DNA from: Plenodomus lindquistii
Lineage: Eukaryota; Ascomycota; Dothideomycetes; Pleosporales; Leptosphaeriaceae
DNA length: 64,000 nt
NCBI GenBank assembly: GCA_025504975.1
Contig: JANUWI010000017.1
Span: forward strand, 434,001 to 498,000
Direction of reading: 5' to 3'
Positions 47,028-57,833 of the stretch are shown here, piece after piece. Position 1 is the stretch's first letter; every line of letters begins with the position of its first letter. Made by a program: the position numbers and the translations under genes. The notes under the pieces were generated by a model. That model saw only the letters and a list, made by a program, of their open reading frames with translations, was not told the DNA's origin and searched no databases.

Positions 47028-48474
47028 ATGCCCAAGATCAACCACGTAGGTGCCCGGATAGAATATCCATGGCCCTTGCATCTGACAGCCTAGGTCGTAA
47101 TTGTTGGAGCCGGCCCGTCTGGACTCCTCCTTGGAACACTGCTCGCGCGGAACCTTGGCATCAAAGTCACCATCCTCGACGCAGACACCAAGATCAACGA
47201 CAACCCTCGTGCCGCCCATTATGCTCCTTCGGCCGTCTTTGACTTCCATCGAGCTGGTATCATCGACGATGTACGAAAGGTTGGCCTCACGCCCAAAGGC
47301 GTTTGTTGGCGATTGCCGGATACAACCTTCTTAGCCGGTATGGGACGCGAGCCAGAAGATTCAAAATACTCCATGACCGTTCTCCCGCTGGATCAACTAG
47401 GCCCAATCATCGTCAGACATTTCGAAAGCTACCCCAATACTGAGATTCTATGGGGCCACAAGCTAGTGGGCGTAGAACAGGACGCGACGGGCGCTACAGC
47501 CGTAGTGCAGACCAGTAATGGACAACAAAAGAAAATTACTGGCGATTATTTGGTTGGAGCCGATGGTGCGTCAAGTGGTGTTCGCACGGCTCTCTTTGGT
47601 AAAGAGTACCCTGGAGAGACACTGAAGCAGCAGATTGTCGCAACCAACGTATGTATAAATGGCCCCACGACTATGATTCGCTAACTTCGCAGGTATACCT
47701 GCCATTCGATGAGCGGTACGACTATTGGGACTCCAACTTCATCGTGCATCCTACAGACTGGTACATGGCAGCTAAGATTACTAACGATGGTCTATGGCGA
47801 GTGACATATGGCGACTCGGAAGATCTCTCGCGCGAGGAGCTTGTGAAACGCCAGCCACTTCGCTACGAGCAGATCTTGCCGGGGCATCCTAAGCCAGACG
47901 AGTACAAACTCGTCAGTATGAGTCCTTACAAGCTACAACAACGATGTGCTCCCAGCTTCCGGGTCGGAAAGATAGTCCTCGTCGCCGACGCTGCTCATCT
48001 ATGTAACCCGTTGTAAGCTACCCCAGCCGGCCCTCGTTGTGGCGATCCATCTTGTGAACTCGAGTCATACTGACTTTCTTCAGCGGTGGTATGGGTCTCA
48101 CCGGTGGATTTGCTGACGTTGGGTCGCTCTACGACTGCTTTACAGGCATACATCTGGATGAGTTGGATGAGGACATTCTCGACAAATACAGCGAGGAACG
48201 CATCAGGATATGGAGGGACATGATTGACCCCATGTCAAGAGAGAATTTCCATAGGCTGTGGGACCCTGAACACAAGCAGAAACGCGAAGAATTCTTCAAG
48301 ATGTGCGAAAGAGCAAACAACGATCCTGTATGGGGCAAATCAGTCGCTGAGTCGATACATCAAGTCCGACACGACTTCACGCAGTATTTCAAGAGCAAGC
48401 AAAAGCCGATAGCCAAAGATGGTGTCATGGGGACGTCAAACGGAGTACTTGCAACAAACAGCGCAGCAGCCTAA
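47028..48474 (+). CDS. FAD-dependent monooxygenase (PHBH-type)
   Basis: Four exons, 47028-47045, 47094-47648, 47693-48012 and 48084-48474, give 427 residues. The six-codon first exon MPKINH is joined to VVIVGAGPSG, the FAD-binding Rossmann motif (residues 11-16). The DG motif is VGADGASSGVR near 161. The third FAD motif reads VLVADAAHLCNPFGGMGLTGG near 288; most relatives have GDAAH, so Gly is Ala here. Such enzymes hydroxylate aromatic or polyketide substrates with NAD(P)H and oxygen. At 427 residues it is shorter than phenol hydroxylases, lacks their C-terminal thioredoxin-like domain, and is nearer salicylate-hydroxylase-like proteins. The real substrate is unknown. Confidence 0.9.
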
Positions 48475-48892
48475 GGCTAAGTACACACACTCTCTGTTCA
48501 AGTGCACTTCGACCTTTTGTAATTATACAAGTAGTACATCACTTGCAAATCTGAAACAGTCTCAAAGCATGTCTTGCAAGTATTTAGTCAGCAGCATTCA
48601 ACGCGGGGCTAGCTGTAGTGGATTGCAGCCGGAAGCTACTATCTATCTTCTCTCACCTTGTCGTGTTTGTCCCCTCGCTTTCACTCTGCGACTAACGCGA
48701 CTGTTGCCTGCGAGTCCGATCGTTTGTGCACTCTTTTTAATTGCGCACAATACCTTTCTGCTTTTGTCGCCCACTCTTGACTTCTCCGCCCTTGCTTTTT
48801 CTTGACCATTGCAGCACAAACACAAACACTTCACCACTTTCCCAATCGTGAACCTCTCCCAGACCACGAAAGCATTAAATTACAGATCATCC

Positions 48893-49903
48893 ATGACTAC
48901 CGAGTACATTCCACAGAACTATAACTCCTTCCTTGCCGGTTTTCTTCTCGATCGATCGGATGTGTCAGTCCTTCGTCACTTTCTAGGCTTCCCAATCCCA
49001 GGCGCCCCGGCCCTGCTCAATGAGACCGCCGTTGTGTGTATAGACACCGAGTGGTGGCAGAAGGAGCCGAAGCCCACCACCGAGATCGGCCTTGCGGAGC
49101 TGATAACCAGAGACCTTGAACTCACTCCTCACGCCGAGAACATCCTTACGGGAATGCACGCCGCCCACGCTCGCATAATCCCATACGCTCACTTGATCAA
49201 CAACTTCCACGGCGCTGGCGACCCCGAGAAGTTCCACTTCGGGAAGACGCGATTCGTCTCGATGACAGAAGCTCGTGATATTGTCGAAAACACGTTTGTG
49301 CGAGCGCGCCAGGCATCCGAGGACAAACAGTTGCAACCTATTATCCTCATTGGCCACGCAGTCGACAACGAGTTTGAGCTCATCGAGCGTGCTTTCGGTG
49401 TTGACCTGCGCAGCTTCGGTACCATCATCAGGGTCATCGATACGCAAGAGATGGCTCGCGAGGCCGGCATTGAGGGTCCCAATGGCCCAAACATTGGTTT
49501 GCGTGACTTGCTTGCCTACTTCAACATTAAGATTCCGAACCTACACACAGCTGGCAACGACGCCGCAGGTACAATGATCGCTGCCGTACTGTTAGCCTTG
49601 CGAGAGATCATGTACCCGAATAAAGATGCCCCGCCTGTGGCAAACCTGTTTGGTCGCGAGATCCAGGACGTAATCAATGGGGTCATGTCTCTCGCGAAAT
49701 CGCGCCCTGCACCGCTTTGGGGTCAAGAATCATTTTGCACTCGCTGTGGACGCGACAACCATACTCGCGACAAATGCTTCGCTAAGGTCAATTGCGACAC
49801 TTGTTACAGCTCTGGAGTTGTTCGCCTCTACAATGCAGCGCGAACACACACCAGTGACCGTTGCCTGTATCAGTACCTGGATTTGCCTGCCCCAGACTAC
49901 TAG
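48893..49903 (+). CDS. Gfd2/YDR514C-like DEDDh exonuclease with CCHC zinc knuckle
   Basis: Single-exon frame of 336 residues after a C/T-rich leader. The RNase H-like fold and the three exonuclease motifs are visible: VCIDTEWW (Asp and Glu), LIGHAVDNEFEL (Asp) and HTAGNDAAGT (His and Asp). Together they make the DEDDh set that holds two metal ions in 3'-5' exonucleases. The nearest family I recognise is the fungal Gfd2/YDR514C-type nuclease group. A zinc knuckle CTRCGRDNHTRDKC (C-x2-C-x4-H-x4-C) is near residue 283 and suggests single-stranded nucleic acid binding. There is no signal peptide, so it should act inside the cell. A diverged copy lies 1.5 kb downstream. Substrate (RNA or DNA) is not evident. 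Confidence 0.85.
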   Translation: MTTEYIPQNYNSFLAGFLLDRSDVSVLRHFLGFPIPGAPALLNETAVVCIDTEWWQKEPKPTTEIGLAELITRDLELTPHAENILTGMHAAHARIIPYAHLINNFHGAGDPEKFHFGKTRFVSMTEARDIVENTFVRARQASEDKQLQPIILIGHAVDNEFELIERAFGVDLRSFGTIIRVIDTQEMAREAGIEGPNGPNIGLRDLLAYFNIKIPNLHTAGNDAAGTMIAAVLLALREIMYPNKDAPPVANLFGREIQDVINGVMSLAKSRPAPLWGQESFCTRCGRDNHTRDKCFAKVNCDTCYSSGVVRLYNAARTHTSDRCLYQYLDLPAPDY

Positions 49904-50424
49904 TCTAGTGTGCGACACGCTCTACGATGCTGTTGGCTTACAATATCCAACAGTACCCAGGCGTAGTGAGTACAGATACGCAAAAAGACGACAGAGATGA
50001 CTACTAACTTTGAGAAGTAGAAGATTGTCGGTATGGGCTACCAGTCAAGCATAATCTGGAGTCACGGAATTGTAATTATCAAGCCAGCACAACGGGAAGG
50101 ACAAAAAGCCCATGAATCACAACTTTGTACGGCCGTCTTGAATACAAACACATCTCAGAGTTATATCATTCTCCAGATCCGTGACTACGCTTTTGCGCGT
50201 GCTGTGAGAATTCCCTTAATGGGTCGTGAATTTGTAGACATCAGCTGTTGCAGATGTGGCAATGTCACTTTAGACGTGTGTTTCAGCTTGCTGGTGGGGA
50301 TGAAACATGCAGTGCAACACCATCCGAATGCAACCTTGGCAGTCACGTCCATCCTCAAGCTTGTCGCAACCTCACTCCCATTGTCCTTCTTTACACCGTA
50401 TCCACATCCATGCCATGCATCACC
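49904..50424. other. Intergenic region
   Basis: Nothing coding is supported. A frame at 50033-50446 (plus) overlaps the next gene's start and lacks features. Confidence 0.45.
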
Positions 50425-51222
50425 ATGTCAGTCCCACGTCGAATAACCATTGTCGCATCCTCCGTGTTCCTGATCCTGTTCATCGCGATCTCCTTGGCAA
50501 CTGCCATTGAAGCTCGCGCACCCTTCCAAAAACTAATACAAGTCACCATCGCACAAGCCGCACGAGTCGGTGAATCAAAAGATTTTGGCGGTGTGAAAGC
50601 TCTTCTCAATGGCACAGATTCCGATCGCGGCGATGTTTGGCACGGGACGAGCATCATCTCCGGTATCCCATCCGCACCAACAACAACGATGACTGAGATA
50701 CAAGAAGGGCTTATCGGTTTTACTCAGACTCCAGAACCAAGCGCAAGCTGGAGCGCAGATGGCGTTCTCGGACCAAAACCAACACCGTCACCGTCAGCCA
50801 TCCCGGCACCACGCCCCCCGCCAACCCTACAGATGCCAATTCTAGCTCTCACCTACTCCGGCTCCGGGGGCCCCAAGCATTGTCGCGGCGAGCTTATAGA
50901 GAAGACACTCTTCCCTCCCCCTCTTGGGCAATGGAAGAATGGGACATGCATCAATCTCCCAAATGAAGCCCGCTGTGGAGTATTCTTTTCCAACAAAGGT
51001 GATAATTGCGAGGCACAACTGTTCAATATGGCGAATTGCTACAATACTTCGAGAACCTATGTCAACACTGTGGTCTTTATGCCTGAAGAGAGGGCTGTCG
51101 GCGCCCTTTGGAGCAGCATGTTCGTCAAATGTGGTGTTGAGGTTCCGGAGGCGAAGATGCTGGATCCGAGTATACTAGGAGGTGCGCTGAAGAAGCCTGG
51201 AGGTAAGAATGGCAGGGTTTGA
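50425..51222 (+). CDS. Secreted or membrane-anchored protein of unknown function
   Basis: Starting at ATG 50425 the frame encodes 265 residues (MSVPRRITIVASSVFLILFIA). A frame extends upstream, but this ATG puts the basic residues and hydrophobic stretch (about 8-27) at the N-terminus as a signal peptide or anchor. A central Pro/Ser/Thr-rich linker (residues about 75-140) is followed by a compact C-terminal part with Cys residues (KHCRGELI, GTCINL, RCGVFF, NCEAQLF, NCYN, KCGVEV) that could form disulphides. No known family is recognised. It lies between the two exonuclease-like paralogues. Confidence 0.6.
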   Translation: MSVPRRITIVASSVFLILFIAISLATAIEARAPFQKLIQVTIAQAARVGESKDFGGVKALLNGTDSDRGDVWHGTSIISGIPSAPTTTMTEIQEGLIGFTQTPEPSASWSADGVLGPKPTPSPSAIPAPRPPPTLQMPILALTYSGSGGPKHCRGELIEKTLFPPPLGQWKNGTCINLPNEARCGVFFSNKGDNCEAQLFNMANCYNTSRTYVNTVVFMPEERAVGALWSSMFVKCGVEVPEAKMLDPSILGGALKKPGGKNGRV

Positions 51223-51367
51223 GGGGAGCCCAAAGTTGGGGTTGAGAAGATGGTTCAAAGTCAGCTTCACTCTCACATTCATTATCAGTCTGCACTGTCT
51301 CATGTCAGGCCCGAGTTTCGCGAAACATCCTTTACGCTACGTTGCCTAACCATCTAATTTCCACATC

Positions 51368-52348
51368 ATGGCCACCCAGGGAACTAAGAAGATTAACAAT
51401 TTGCGCAAGGTTCTTGCGTCGAAGCCCGACATAGGCGTTCTGCGGATGTACCTCAACAATGACAATGACAACCTGCTTGACGACGCTGTTCTTGTCACAG
51501 TTCACCGCACCTGGTCTACACATCCGCCGTATGAGCTGACTGAGCTTGGAATCACCACTTACAACCGTAAAGACGGCCGTGGCGGCTTTTCCATCTCACC
51601 TGGTCCTCAAGCAGAGAATATCCTCAAAAGAGTTTGGTCGCTGCACCTCCGGATCCGCGGCAACGCTCACCTTCCGACGTCCGCAGGTAATCCAAATGTC
51701 TTCCATTTCGGCACTACTATCTTTGCAACGAAAGAACAAGCCCTCGATTTGCTTGACCAAATCTGGCACCAGCCCTTAGGCGAAACGAACGGTCTGAGAC
51801 CCATCATCTACATGCACTTTGGCAACAACGACGCTATCGGCAAGATGCGCAAGGCTCAATTCAATTTCGACCCCTCATCTCTTCCAACAACAATTGCGAC
51901 TCTAGATGCTCAGAACCTCCCAGCGCAGGCAAAGATCACTCGCCATAGCGATGCGCCGTTAGCGTATCTAATGCCCCAGTTCAAGATAACGCCCTACCAT
52001 GAGGACAGTCCTGGGAATGCGGCAATGTACGCCACTATCGTCGCCATCCTTTCATCGCTGCGTCGTGAGCTATACGCGTCTTCCGAGGACCCGCGGGCCG
52101 TTCCCGGACAGAAAGGACCATCGAGTGCGGCATCAGCGTCCAGCGTAATGCAGTGGTTGATGGAGCGTCCAACACCACCCCCGCCTTTTGGAATCACAAT
52201 ATATTGCTGGAGGTGTGGCAGCACGATCCACGAGTTTTCTGAATGCCCAAATGATGACTTGGCGTGTGGGAAGTGTGAGAAGTCACCGTTGGCATGGAGG
52301 AAAAAGATTGCGCGGTCACATATTGACGGGCTTTGCACATTCAGGTGA
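51368..52348 (+). CDS. Diverged Gfd2-like paralogue, probably catalytically dead, with CCHC knuckle
   Basis: Single-exon frame of 326 residues, collinear with the protein at 48893-49903. It shares the N-terminal helix, the segment PGPQAENILKRVWSLHLRI, the KEQALDLLDQIW block and the C-terminal knuckle CWRCGSTIHEFSEC. The exonuclease residues are not kept: the Asp-x-Glu pair (IDTEWW) reads VTVHRTW, the second motif Asp (HAVDNE) reads HFGNND, and the last Asp (NDAAGT) reads GNAAMYA. One His is retained. The frame is intact with normal codon use, so it looks like an expressed pseudoenzyme rather than a dead gene. A role in binding nucleic acid or regulating the active copy is inference. Confidence 0.75.
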   Translation: MATQGTKKINNLRKVLASKPDIGVLRMYLNNDNDNLLDDAVLVTVHRTWSTHPPYELTELGITTYNRKDGRGGFSISPGPQAENILKRVWSLHLRIRGNAHLPTSAGNPNVFHFGTTIFATKEQALDLLDQIWHQPLGETNGLRPIIYMHFGNNDAIGKMRKAQFNFDPSSLPTTIATLDAQNLPAQAKITRHSDAPLAYLMPQFKITPYHEDSPGNAAMYATIVAILSSLRRELYASSEDPRAVPGQKGPSSAASASSVMQWLMERPTPPPPFGITIYCWRCGSTIHEFSECPNDDLACGKCEKSPLAWRKKIARSHIDGLCTFR

Positions 52349-53937
52349 AGAAAATTTACTCGGGCGCAGATTGACTCGCGACAAAGGACCGAACGGTACC
52401 ATTTACCCATATCCGCAGTTGAAGTTTGCTGGTGGATGATTTTGCGTTTTCCACACAATCTTCAGCCTTCAGTAGCAAATGCCAAAGCTATCCATGGATG
52501 CGACGACCCAATACATTAGCCCAGTTTCACCATCGCTGCAACTATTGCCCGTTGTCCTTTCTAAGAAGTTACTTCCCCGGTGATGATCCGCTCAAGTAAT
52601 CAATCTCTCAGCGCTCGTCGTCCATTCTCAGAGCTCATATCCATCGCGCAACTCGGCACGATTCCTCGTCCAGCCAGTCAAACGCCAAACACTCGGTTAT
52701 AGATTCCTTTCGAAAGCCTTCAGCTCGTCTACAGTATCACATGCTACCAAGTGAACGTCACTGCGCACCTGACACGCCATTTCCAGACCTGCTGGCCGGG
52801 GTGTGACGTTGTGAAAGGGCTTATGTCACCAGGACCGGACCTACTTCCAGTCATCTATTCAAAAGCTACCCTGATTTTTCCAAAAGCGCATTCTGAGAGT
52901 AGGTTGTGGAGCAAACCCCGCCATGGACCACATTCCGGAATCGTCTCCCAGGCTACACTCAAAGCAATTCATCACGTGGGATGGGTACTTGGGCTTAGTA
53001 CAATCTGTCTGACACCGAAACCTGTTCCTCCGGGGCCTGGACATCAGCCCTGTCGACCTCATATATGAGCAAGATTGGACGCGAATATGCAACCGGTTCT
53101 CCGAGGCTATCAAAATGTACGAACAAGTTCGGCGAGTTGTCCATGAAGTGCCATTGAACGCATGTTACCAACCACTCAGGAAACTGGGTATGTACAGCCC
53201 CTGCCGGAATGTGTGTTCAGACCTGTTCTTCGATGTCTACCAACTCTGCGCTCACGCCAGCGCAGGTTCAATTTGCCAAAATCTCGCGATCTATCTAGAA
53301 TGATATCGCGATCGCTCCGGACCTCACCTGTTATTCCCGAAATTAACGGGATTTGGTACAGCAATTCGTGCAACATGGGTAGTTGGAACGCCGAGTGCGT
53401 AAGGAAGAGTGCGGCAGATGGCTCACCTAGTCTCTCCCATGGTGTAGTCGTTTGTGTAGCGCGGATATGTCGGTTATACTTCAGCAGATGTGGGGTACCA
53501 CTGTAAAGATACACGGTGAAGTAAAGCTGGAAGATCTTCGAGATACTAAAGTGTGTACTTCACAAGCTGATGGAATCGCTGCGAGATCTTATAATCTGAA
53601 AAGCCTGATCAATCAAAAGCGTTCGCGGCTCTCACTGCATCTGTTAGAGGTCTGGCGAAAACTAGTTGCGTTTTCGGCTCAAGACTGAGACGTGGATCTC
53701 TAAGAAGTTCTTCAGTATAGCGATAATGCGCGAAGAGTTACGAAAATACCTCGGCATTTTGCTCATTCAGTATGCAGAGTCACGATCAATGAGGACATAT
53801 CCTCCATGCCTGTACAAGTTCTCATGTGCTTGTCAGGCTCAAGAGGCCCAACATCAGGAACGAAGTCCCACCCTTCCCATGCACTCCCGCCCTCCTGCTG
53901 AATTGTGAAAACAGCGACGCAACCTTGTCCATTCTAA
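52349..53937. other. Gene-poor region with a possible coding relic
   Basis: Many short frames lie on both strands. A stretch at about 53010-53190 (plus) reads like protein (FLRGLDISPVDLIYEQDW, then RRVVHEVPLNACYQPL) but opens after a stop and ends soon after. I do not call it a gene. No repeats are seen. Confidence 0.4.
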
Positions 53938-54960
53938 TTATTCCTTTTGCTGAACCTTAACAACAACCTTTCCCCTCGCCCTCCCCGTCTTCAACCTCTC
54001 AAAAGCCTTCGGCGCATCCTCCCACTCGAACAACATATCCGTCACCCCCTTCAGCTTGCCCTCCTCCATCCACTTCGCAAGAATCTCCAGATGCTGCTGA
54101 TTCGGGCTCGCCATCAGCAGCTGAAACGAGTTCTTTCCACCACCTAAAACCGTGGGAAGCAGCATACTACTCATAATCTGCTTCGTCACGCTCAGACTGA
54201 TACCCGCACCAACTTGCACGAATTTACCGCCGGGTAGTAGAAACGCGTCTGAGGCTTTGTACAAGTTCGCGGGGGAGCCGACATTGTCCACAACCAGCCT
54301 GTACACTTGACCCTTCTCCTTGAGCGCAGATATGACATCAGTGGTCTTGTAGTCGATCACTTCGTCTGCGCCCATACTCTTCACCAGATCGACATTGCCA
54401 GTCGAGCAAGTAGCCGTTACATGACATCCCAACGCCTTCGCGATCTGCACACCCGCAAGCCCCGTGCCTCCACTGCTGCCGTTGATGAAGACTTTGTCGC
54501 CTCGGTCGGCTGTAACATTCGGAGCGATGGATTGATACTCTGTCAATCCTACGACTCCAACTCCGGATGCGCGTTCCAAGTCTACACTCGCGGGTAGCTT
54601 GGCCAGGGCGTTACGCGGTACAGCGACATATTGCGCCAGACTCCCTTTGGCGAAGGAACCGAGTTTAGTACCGTAGACGGTGTCGCCTGGAGATAGATCA
54701 GATACAGAGATTCCAACTGCGGCGACGGTACCGCTGAAGTCTGCGCAAGGCACTAGGTTGGTCCCGATGAGACGGAGGGGGAGGGGCCCCTCGGGCACTT
54801 TGTAGTCTACGGGGTTGAGAGCTGCGAAAGCAACTCTGACGAGGATTTCACTGTTTTTGATGGTAGGGATGGGGCAGGAAGTGTTGATTTCTAGGTTGGC
54901 GGCGAGAGATGGTGTGGTGGAGTTGTACTGCCACGCGTGCATTATTTCAGGGACCGCCAT
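53938..54960 (-). CDS. Zinc-free MDR-family NAD(P)H oxidoreductase (quinone-reductase-like)
   Basis: Single-exon frame of 340 residues. The N-terminal GroES-like domain shows ILVRVAFAALNPVDYKV and the PCADFSGTVAAVG motif of medium-chain dehydrogenase/reductases. The Rossmann domain has GSSGGTGLAGVQIAKALG near residue 157 for NAD(P)H. The Cys/His ligands for catalytic zinc are absent, placing it with zeta-crystallin or reticulon-4-interacting-protein-1 relatives. It probably reduces quinones or enoyl compounds in the cytosol. A relative occurs at 61902-63073, but the two are clearly different branches. Confidence 0.9.
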   Translation of the reverse strand: MAVPEIMHAWQYNSTTPSLAANLEINTSCPIPTIKNSEILVRVAFAALNPVDYKVPEGPLPLRLIGTNLVPCADFSGTVAAVGISVSDLSPGDTVYGTKLGSFAKGSLAQYVAVPRNALAKLPASVDLERASGVGVVGLTEYQSIAPNVTADRGDKVFINGSSGGTGLAGVQIAKALGCHVTATCSTGNVDLVKSMGADEVIDYKTTDVISALKEKGQVYRLVVDNVGSPANLYKASDAFLLPGGKFVQVGAGISLSVTKQIMSSMLLPTVLGGGKNSFQLLMASPNQQHLEILAKWMEEGKLKGVTDMLFEWEDAPKAFERLKTGRARGKVVVKVQQKE

Positions 54961-55491
54961 GGTGAGTAGAGGTGGTTCTGGCGCGCGTTGTCAAGGCTAG
55001 ATATGATTTGTGCGTGTATTCGACTAAACTTTGTATTTTGGTGTAGATTCTGAGGTTAAAATCTGTAAATGTGGGGGACTTTCGTGGCGGCGCGATGTCA
55101 GTGATAACGTTTGTGGGATTATCGTTGCGGAGGGACGAGCCTTACGTCATGACGACGCCCGTAAGACAACCAACTTCAACGCTGCGAAAACGCAAGCGAG
55201 CAGGCTCCCGGACCTCATACTCGTCCACGGCTGGAACCCTTGTCTGCTATACCTCTAGCCACCGAATTCATGAGACAATGCGGGGTAATTGCAGGTAAAT
55301 GGGGATGGAACTCCGCAACGCGAGGTGTGATTGCGAAGGGATTCGTCCGGCTCCACATGCAGCCTTGTGCTAAGGAAGGAGCGTTCCTTCAGGATGCAAA
55401 AATATGTCAAGTTTGTACAAAAAACCTGATTCACCCAAACAACGAACAGCTTTGTTCCGACTACGTACGGTCTCCCCTCTCGTCGCGGACC
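54961..55491. other. Intergenic region
   Basis: The oxidoreductase promoter (minus) and the 3' side of the PhoD gene (minus). Two overlapping 75-codon frames here have no support. Confidence 0.5.
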
Positions 55492-57833
55492 CTAATACTT
55501 GATGAACATCTGCTCAAATCCCCTAATATCCCACACTCCCGTCTCAGTATTTAGCGTCAAATTCGTTGGCACAGTCTGTCCCCTCTGCAACGCACCGCTC
55601 TCCACTTTACCCCCGGCTACATTGCGTTCTAGATGATTTGCGCCAGCCTTGACGGTGAAGTTGGCGAGACTGACTTCATAAGGATTACGTGTGGCAACGG
55701 ATGGAGAGCCTATTATATCATGTTAGCTCGGCTCTTCTACTCCAGCATGTCCAAACCCCCAAAAAGAGATGGACACAAACCCCACGAAGAGGAAAACTGA
55801 CCATAGTACTCAGCTCTCAACTCCTCTCTCCCAACTAGTAACTGATAATACCCCCGATAATACCCCTCCGTCCACTGCAACTCCCTGTTATCCCTTACTA
55901 GCGCCGCACTCCTATCACTGGAATTGGCAATCGAGCGCCCGCTTCCATAACCTGTGCTCGATACTGCGGTACCTGCGAACTCGACGCCGATAGCACCTGC
56001 GCCCGTGATAGGATCGTAGGGCTCGTGGTCTAGCCAAACGAGGTCGGAGACCCAATTCGCGTGGGAGTCGCCAGCGAGGAAGGCGGTGTTGGGGATTGTA
56101 TTACTGTAGAGGTGGAAGAGTGTGCGATTGCGGTTTGAGGTGTAGCCCTTGGTTCTGTTATTAGCACTCGTCAAATCGTCAAATCAAGAAGGAAGATAAA
56201 CATACATCCCATTGATCAGCATTCAAGGCTTCGCCATACACGGCGGTATTATTCATGCGCGAGAAGATGATCTGGTTACCTATGATACGCCAGACGGCAC
56301 CACGATCGTTCGACTCGGTGAGTTGGTTGTAAAACCAGTGTTCCTGGTGACTCCCCATCAGGGACCGTCCAGCGTCGTCCTTGAGCTCAGCAACGTAGTC
56401 ATCGTTCCAGTTGAGTGTTGTGATTGAACGGTCATAGTTACGAGTGTCGAGCATTATGAGGTCGAAGAGCTTGCCCATCTTGAAGGAGCGCCAGATGCGG
56501 AGGTTGTCGTCCAGATCGACTTGTCGGATGCTATGGTAGATGAGCAAAGATCAGATAAGTGTTCGTGTGGTAGAGCTTACGGCATCCACTCAAAGTATGC
56601 TCGCACGGCGTTCATCTTCCTTGCGTCGACGCTAATGCCACCGGCCTTCTTAAAGGAAGCCTCTGTATTGTTCATGCCGCTGAATCCATCGCGGTACCCA
56701 TTGTTGGCAACCTCTTATCGCATGTCAGTATCTTTGATGTGAAGAACATGTGCTGCATACCGTGATCGTCCCATGTCGTGATCCATGCGAAGTTCTGGTG
56801 CGCAAGGCGAAGATCAAGATCTGATCGATCTACACAATTCTCAGAAACGGACTTCTAACAAGATTCAATTTACTCACATTGGCCAATCCTTGTACGATAG
56901 TCTGGTCAAGCTGTCAGCGATTCACTGAAACTATTCATCTTGCTGTTGTAAAGACACATGCCATAAAGACTGAAAATCTCCCCAGTAGGATTTGTAGCCC
57001 TCTGATCCAGACCTGGCCTCCCCCTGCCAGACTCGTATATGTAGTCACCGAGATGTACCTCGGTTGATTAGCCCTCACTCACACCCAGTTAAGTCCCGGA
57101 CTTACAAAAAAGTCCACCTCATCCTTCCTTGCAGCATTGCCATATGCATTGAAATACCCGCTCGGATAGTTGCTACACGAGAATACCGCAAGCCCCACAC
57201 TCGAAACATCGTCATCACGATCTGGGCTAGTCTTTGTGCGACCAAGCGGCGACGTGTTATTCGAGCTGCAGACGGAAAACTGGTAGAAGTATTGTGTGAA
57301 AGGCTGGAGGTTCTTTGCTTCGACCTGGGCTATGTCAGCACGAACGTTGCGGCATCTCTTGTGGGCGTAGCGAGAAAGGAGCGAACTACCTTGACAGTGA
57401 AATCAATGTCCGAAGTCGTATACGCAGTTCCTTCATCCATAATTTGCGTGAAGTGCTCATCGCCACTAACGCGATAATGGACGCAGACTGGGTTACTAGA
57501 AGCCTTGATATACTTTTCAGTCTCATGGCTGTAGTACGGCACGTATCCTTCAACCGTCACATTTGATGTATCACTCTGAAGCGCCGGTGCAATACGCGTC
57601 CACAGTATAACGGAATGTGGGTACGGATCACCAGACGCAACACCATGAGTGAAGTTCAGTTGCGCTGGATCCCATGGTGCAGAGCGCTTAGTCAGTGTAC
57701 GTTTCGCTACTTTATGCACATCGATGGCGAGGCCTTCGTGGCGGCGGGAAGGGGAGTGGTAGTTCAGATTGCCGTCGAAGGAGGCAGAGACGAGAGTGAC
57801 TAGAGAAGCCACTGCGATGAGGAGGGGCCCCAT
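55492..57833 (-). CDS. Secreted PhoD-type alkaline phosphatase/phosphodiesterase
   Basis: Nine exons on the minus strand: 57833-57390, 57324-57106, 57058-56962, 56901-56878, 56829-56761, 56713-56581, 56530-56206, 56147-55802 and 55709-55492, 624 residues in all. The signal peptide is MGPLLIAVASLVTLVSA. The N-terminal PhoD domain has FTHGVASGDPYPHSVILWTR. Metal and active-site motifs follow in family order: FSCSNYPSGYFNAY, VHLGDYIYES, TWDDHEVANNGYRDG, LDTRNYDR and FLAGDSHANWVSD. PhoD enzymes use iron and calcium to hydrolyse phosphomonoesters and diesters outside the cell. Intron 3 appears to be GC-AG (donor gcatgt); it is needed to join IFSLY to DYRTRIGQ. The fourth exon is only 24 nt. All junctions keep frame and consensus, so I trust the model. 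Confidence 0.92.

Noticed and set aside
46232..47041. 269-codon minus-strand frame
   Set aside because: Lies in GC-rich DNA where all frames stay open, overlaps other long frames and the monooxygenase start, and has Arg/Ser/Trp/Cys-rich composition.
34513..48474. P450 and FAD monooxygenase as parts of a secondary-metabolite cluster
   Set aside because: No polyketide synthase, NRPS, terpene synthase, cluster transporter or regulator lies between or near them, and they are over 10 kb apart with unrelated genes between.
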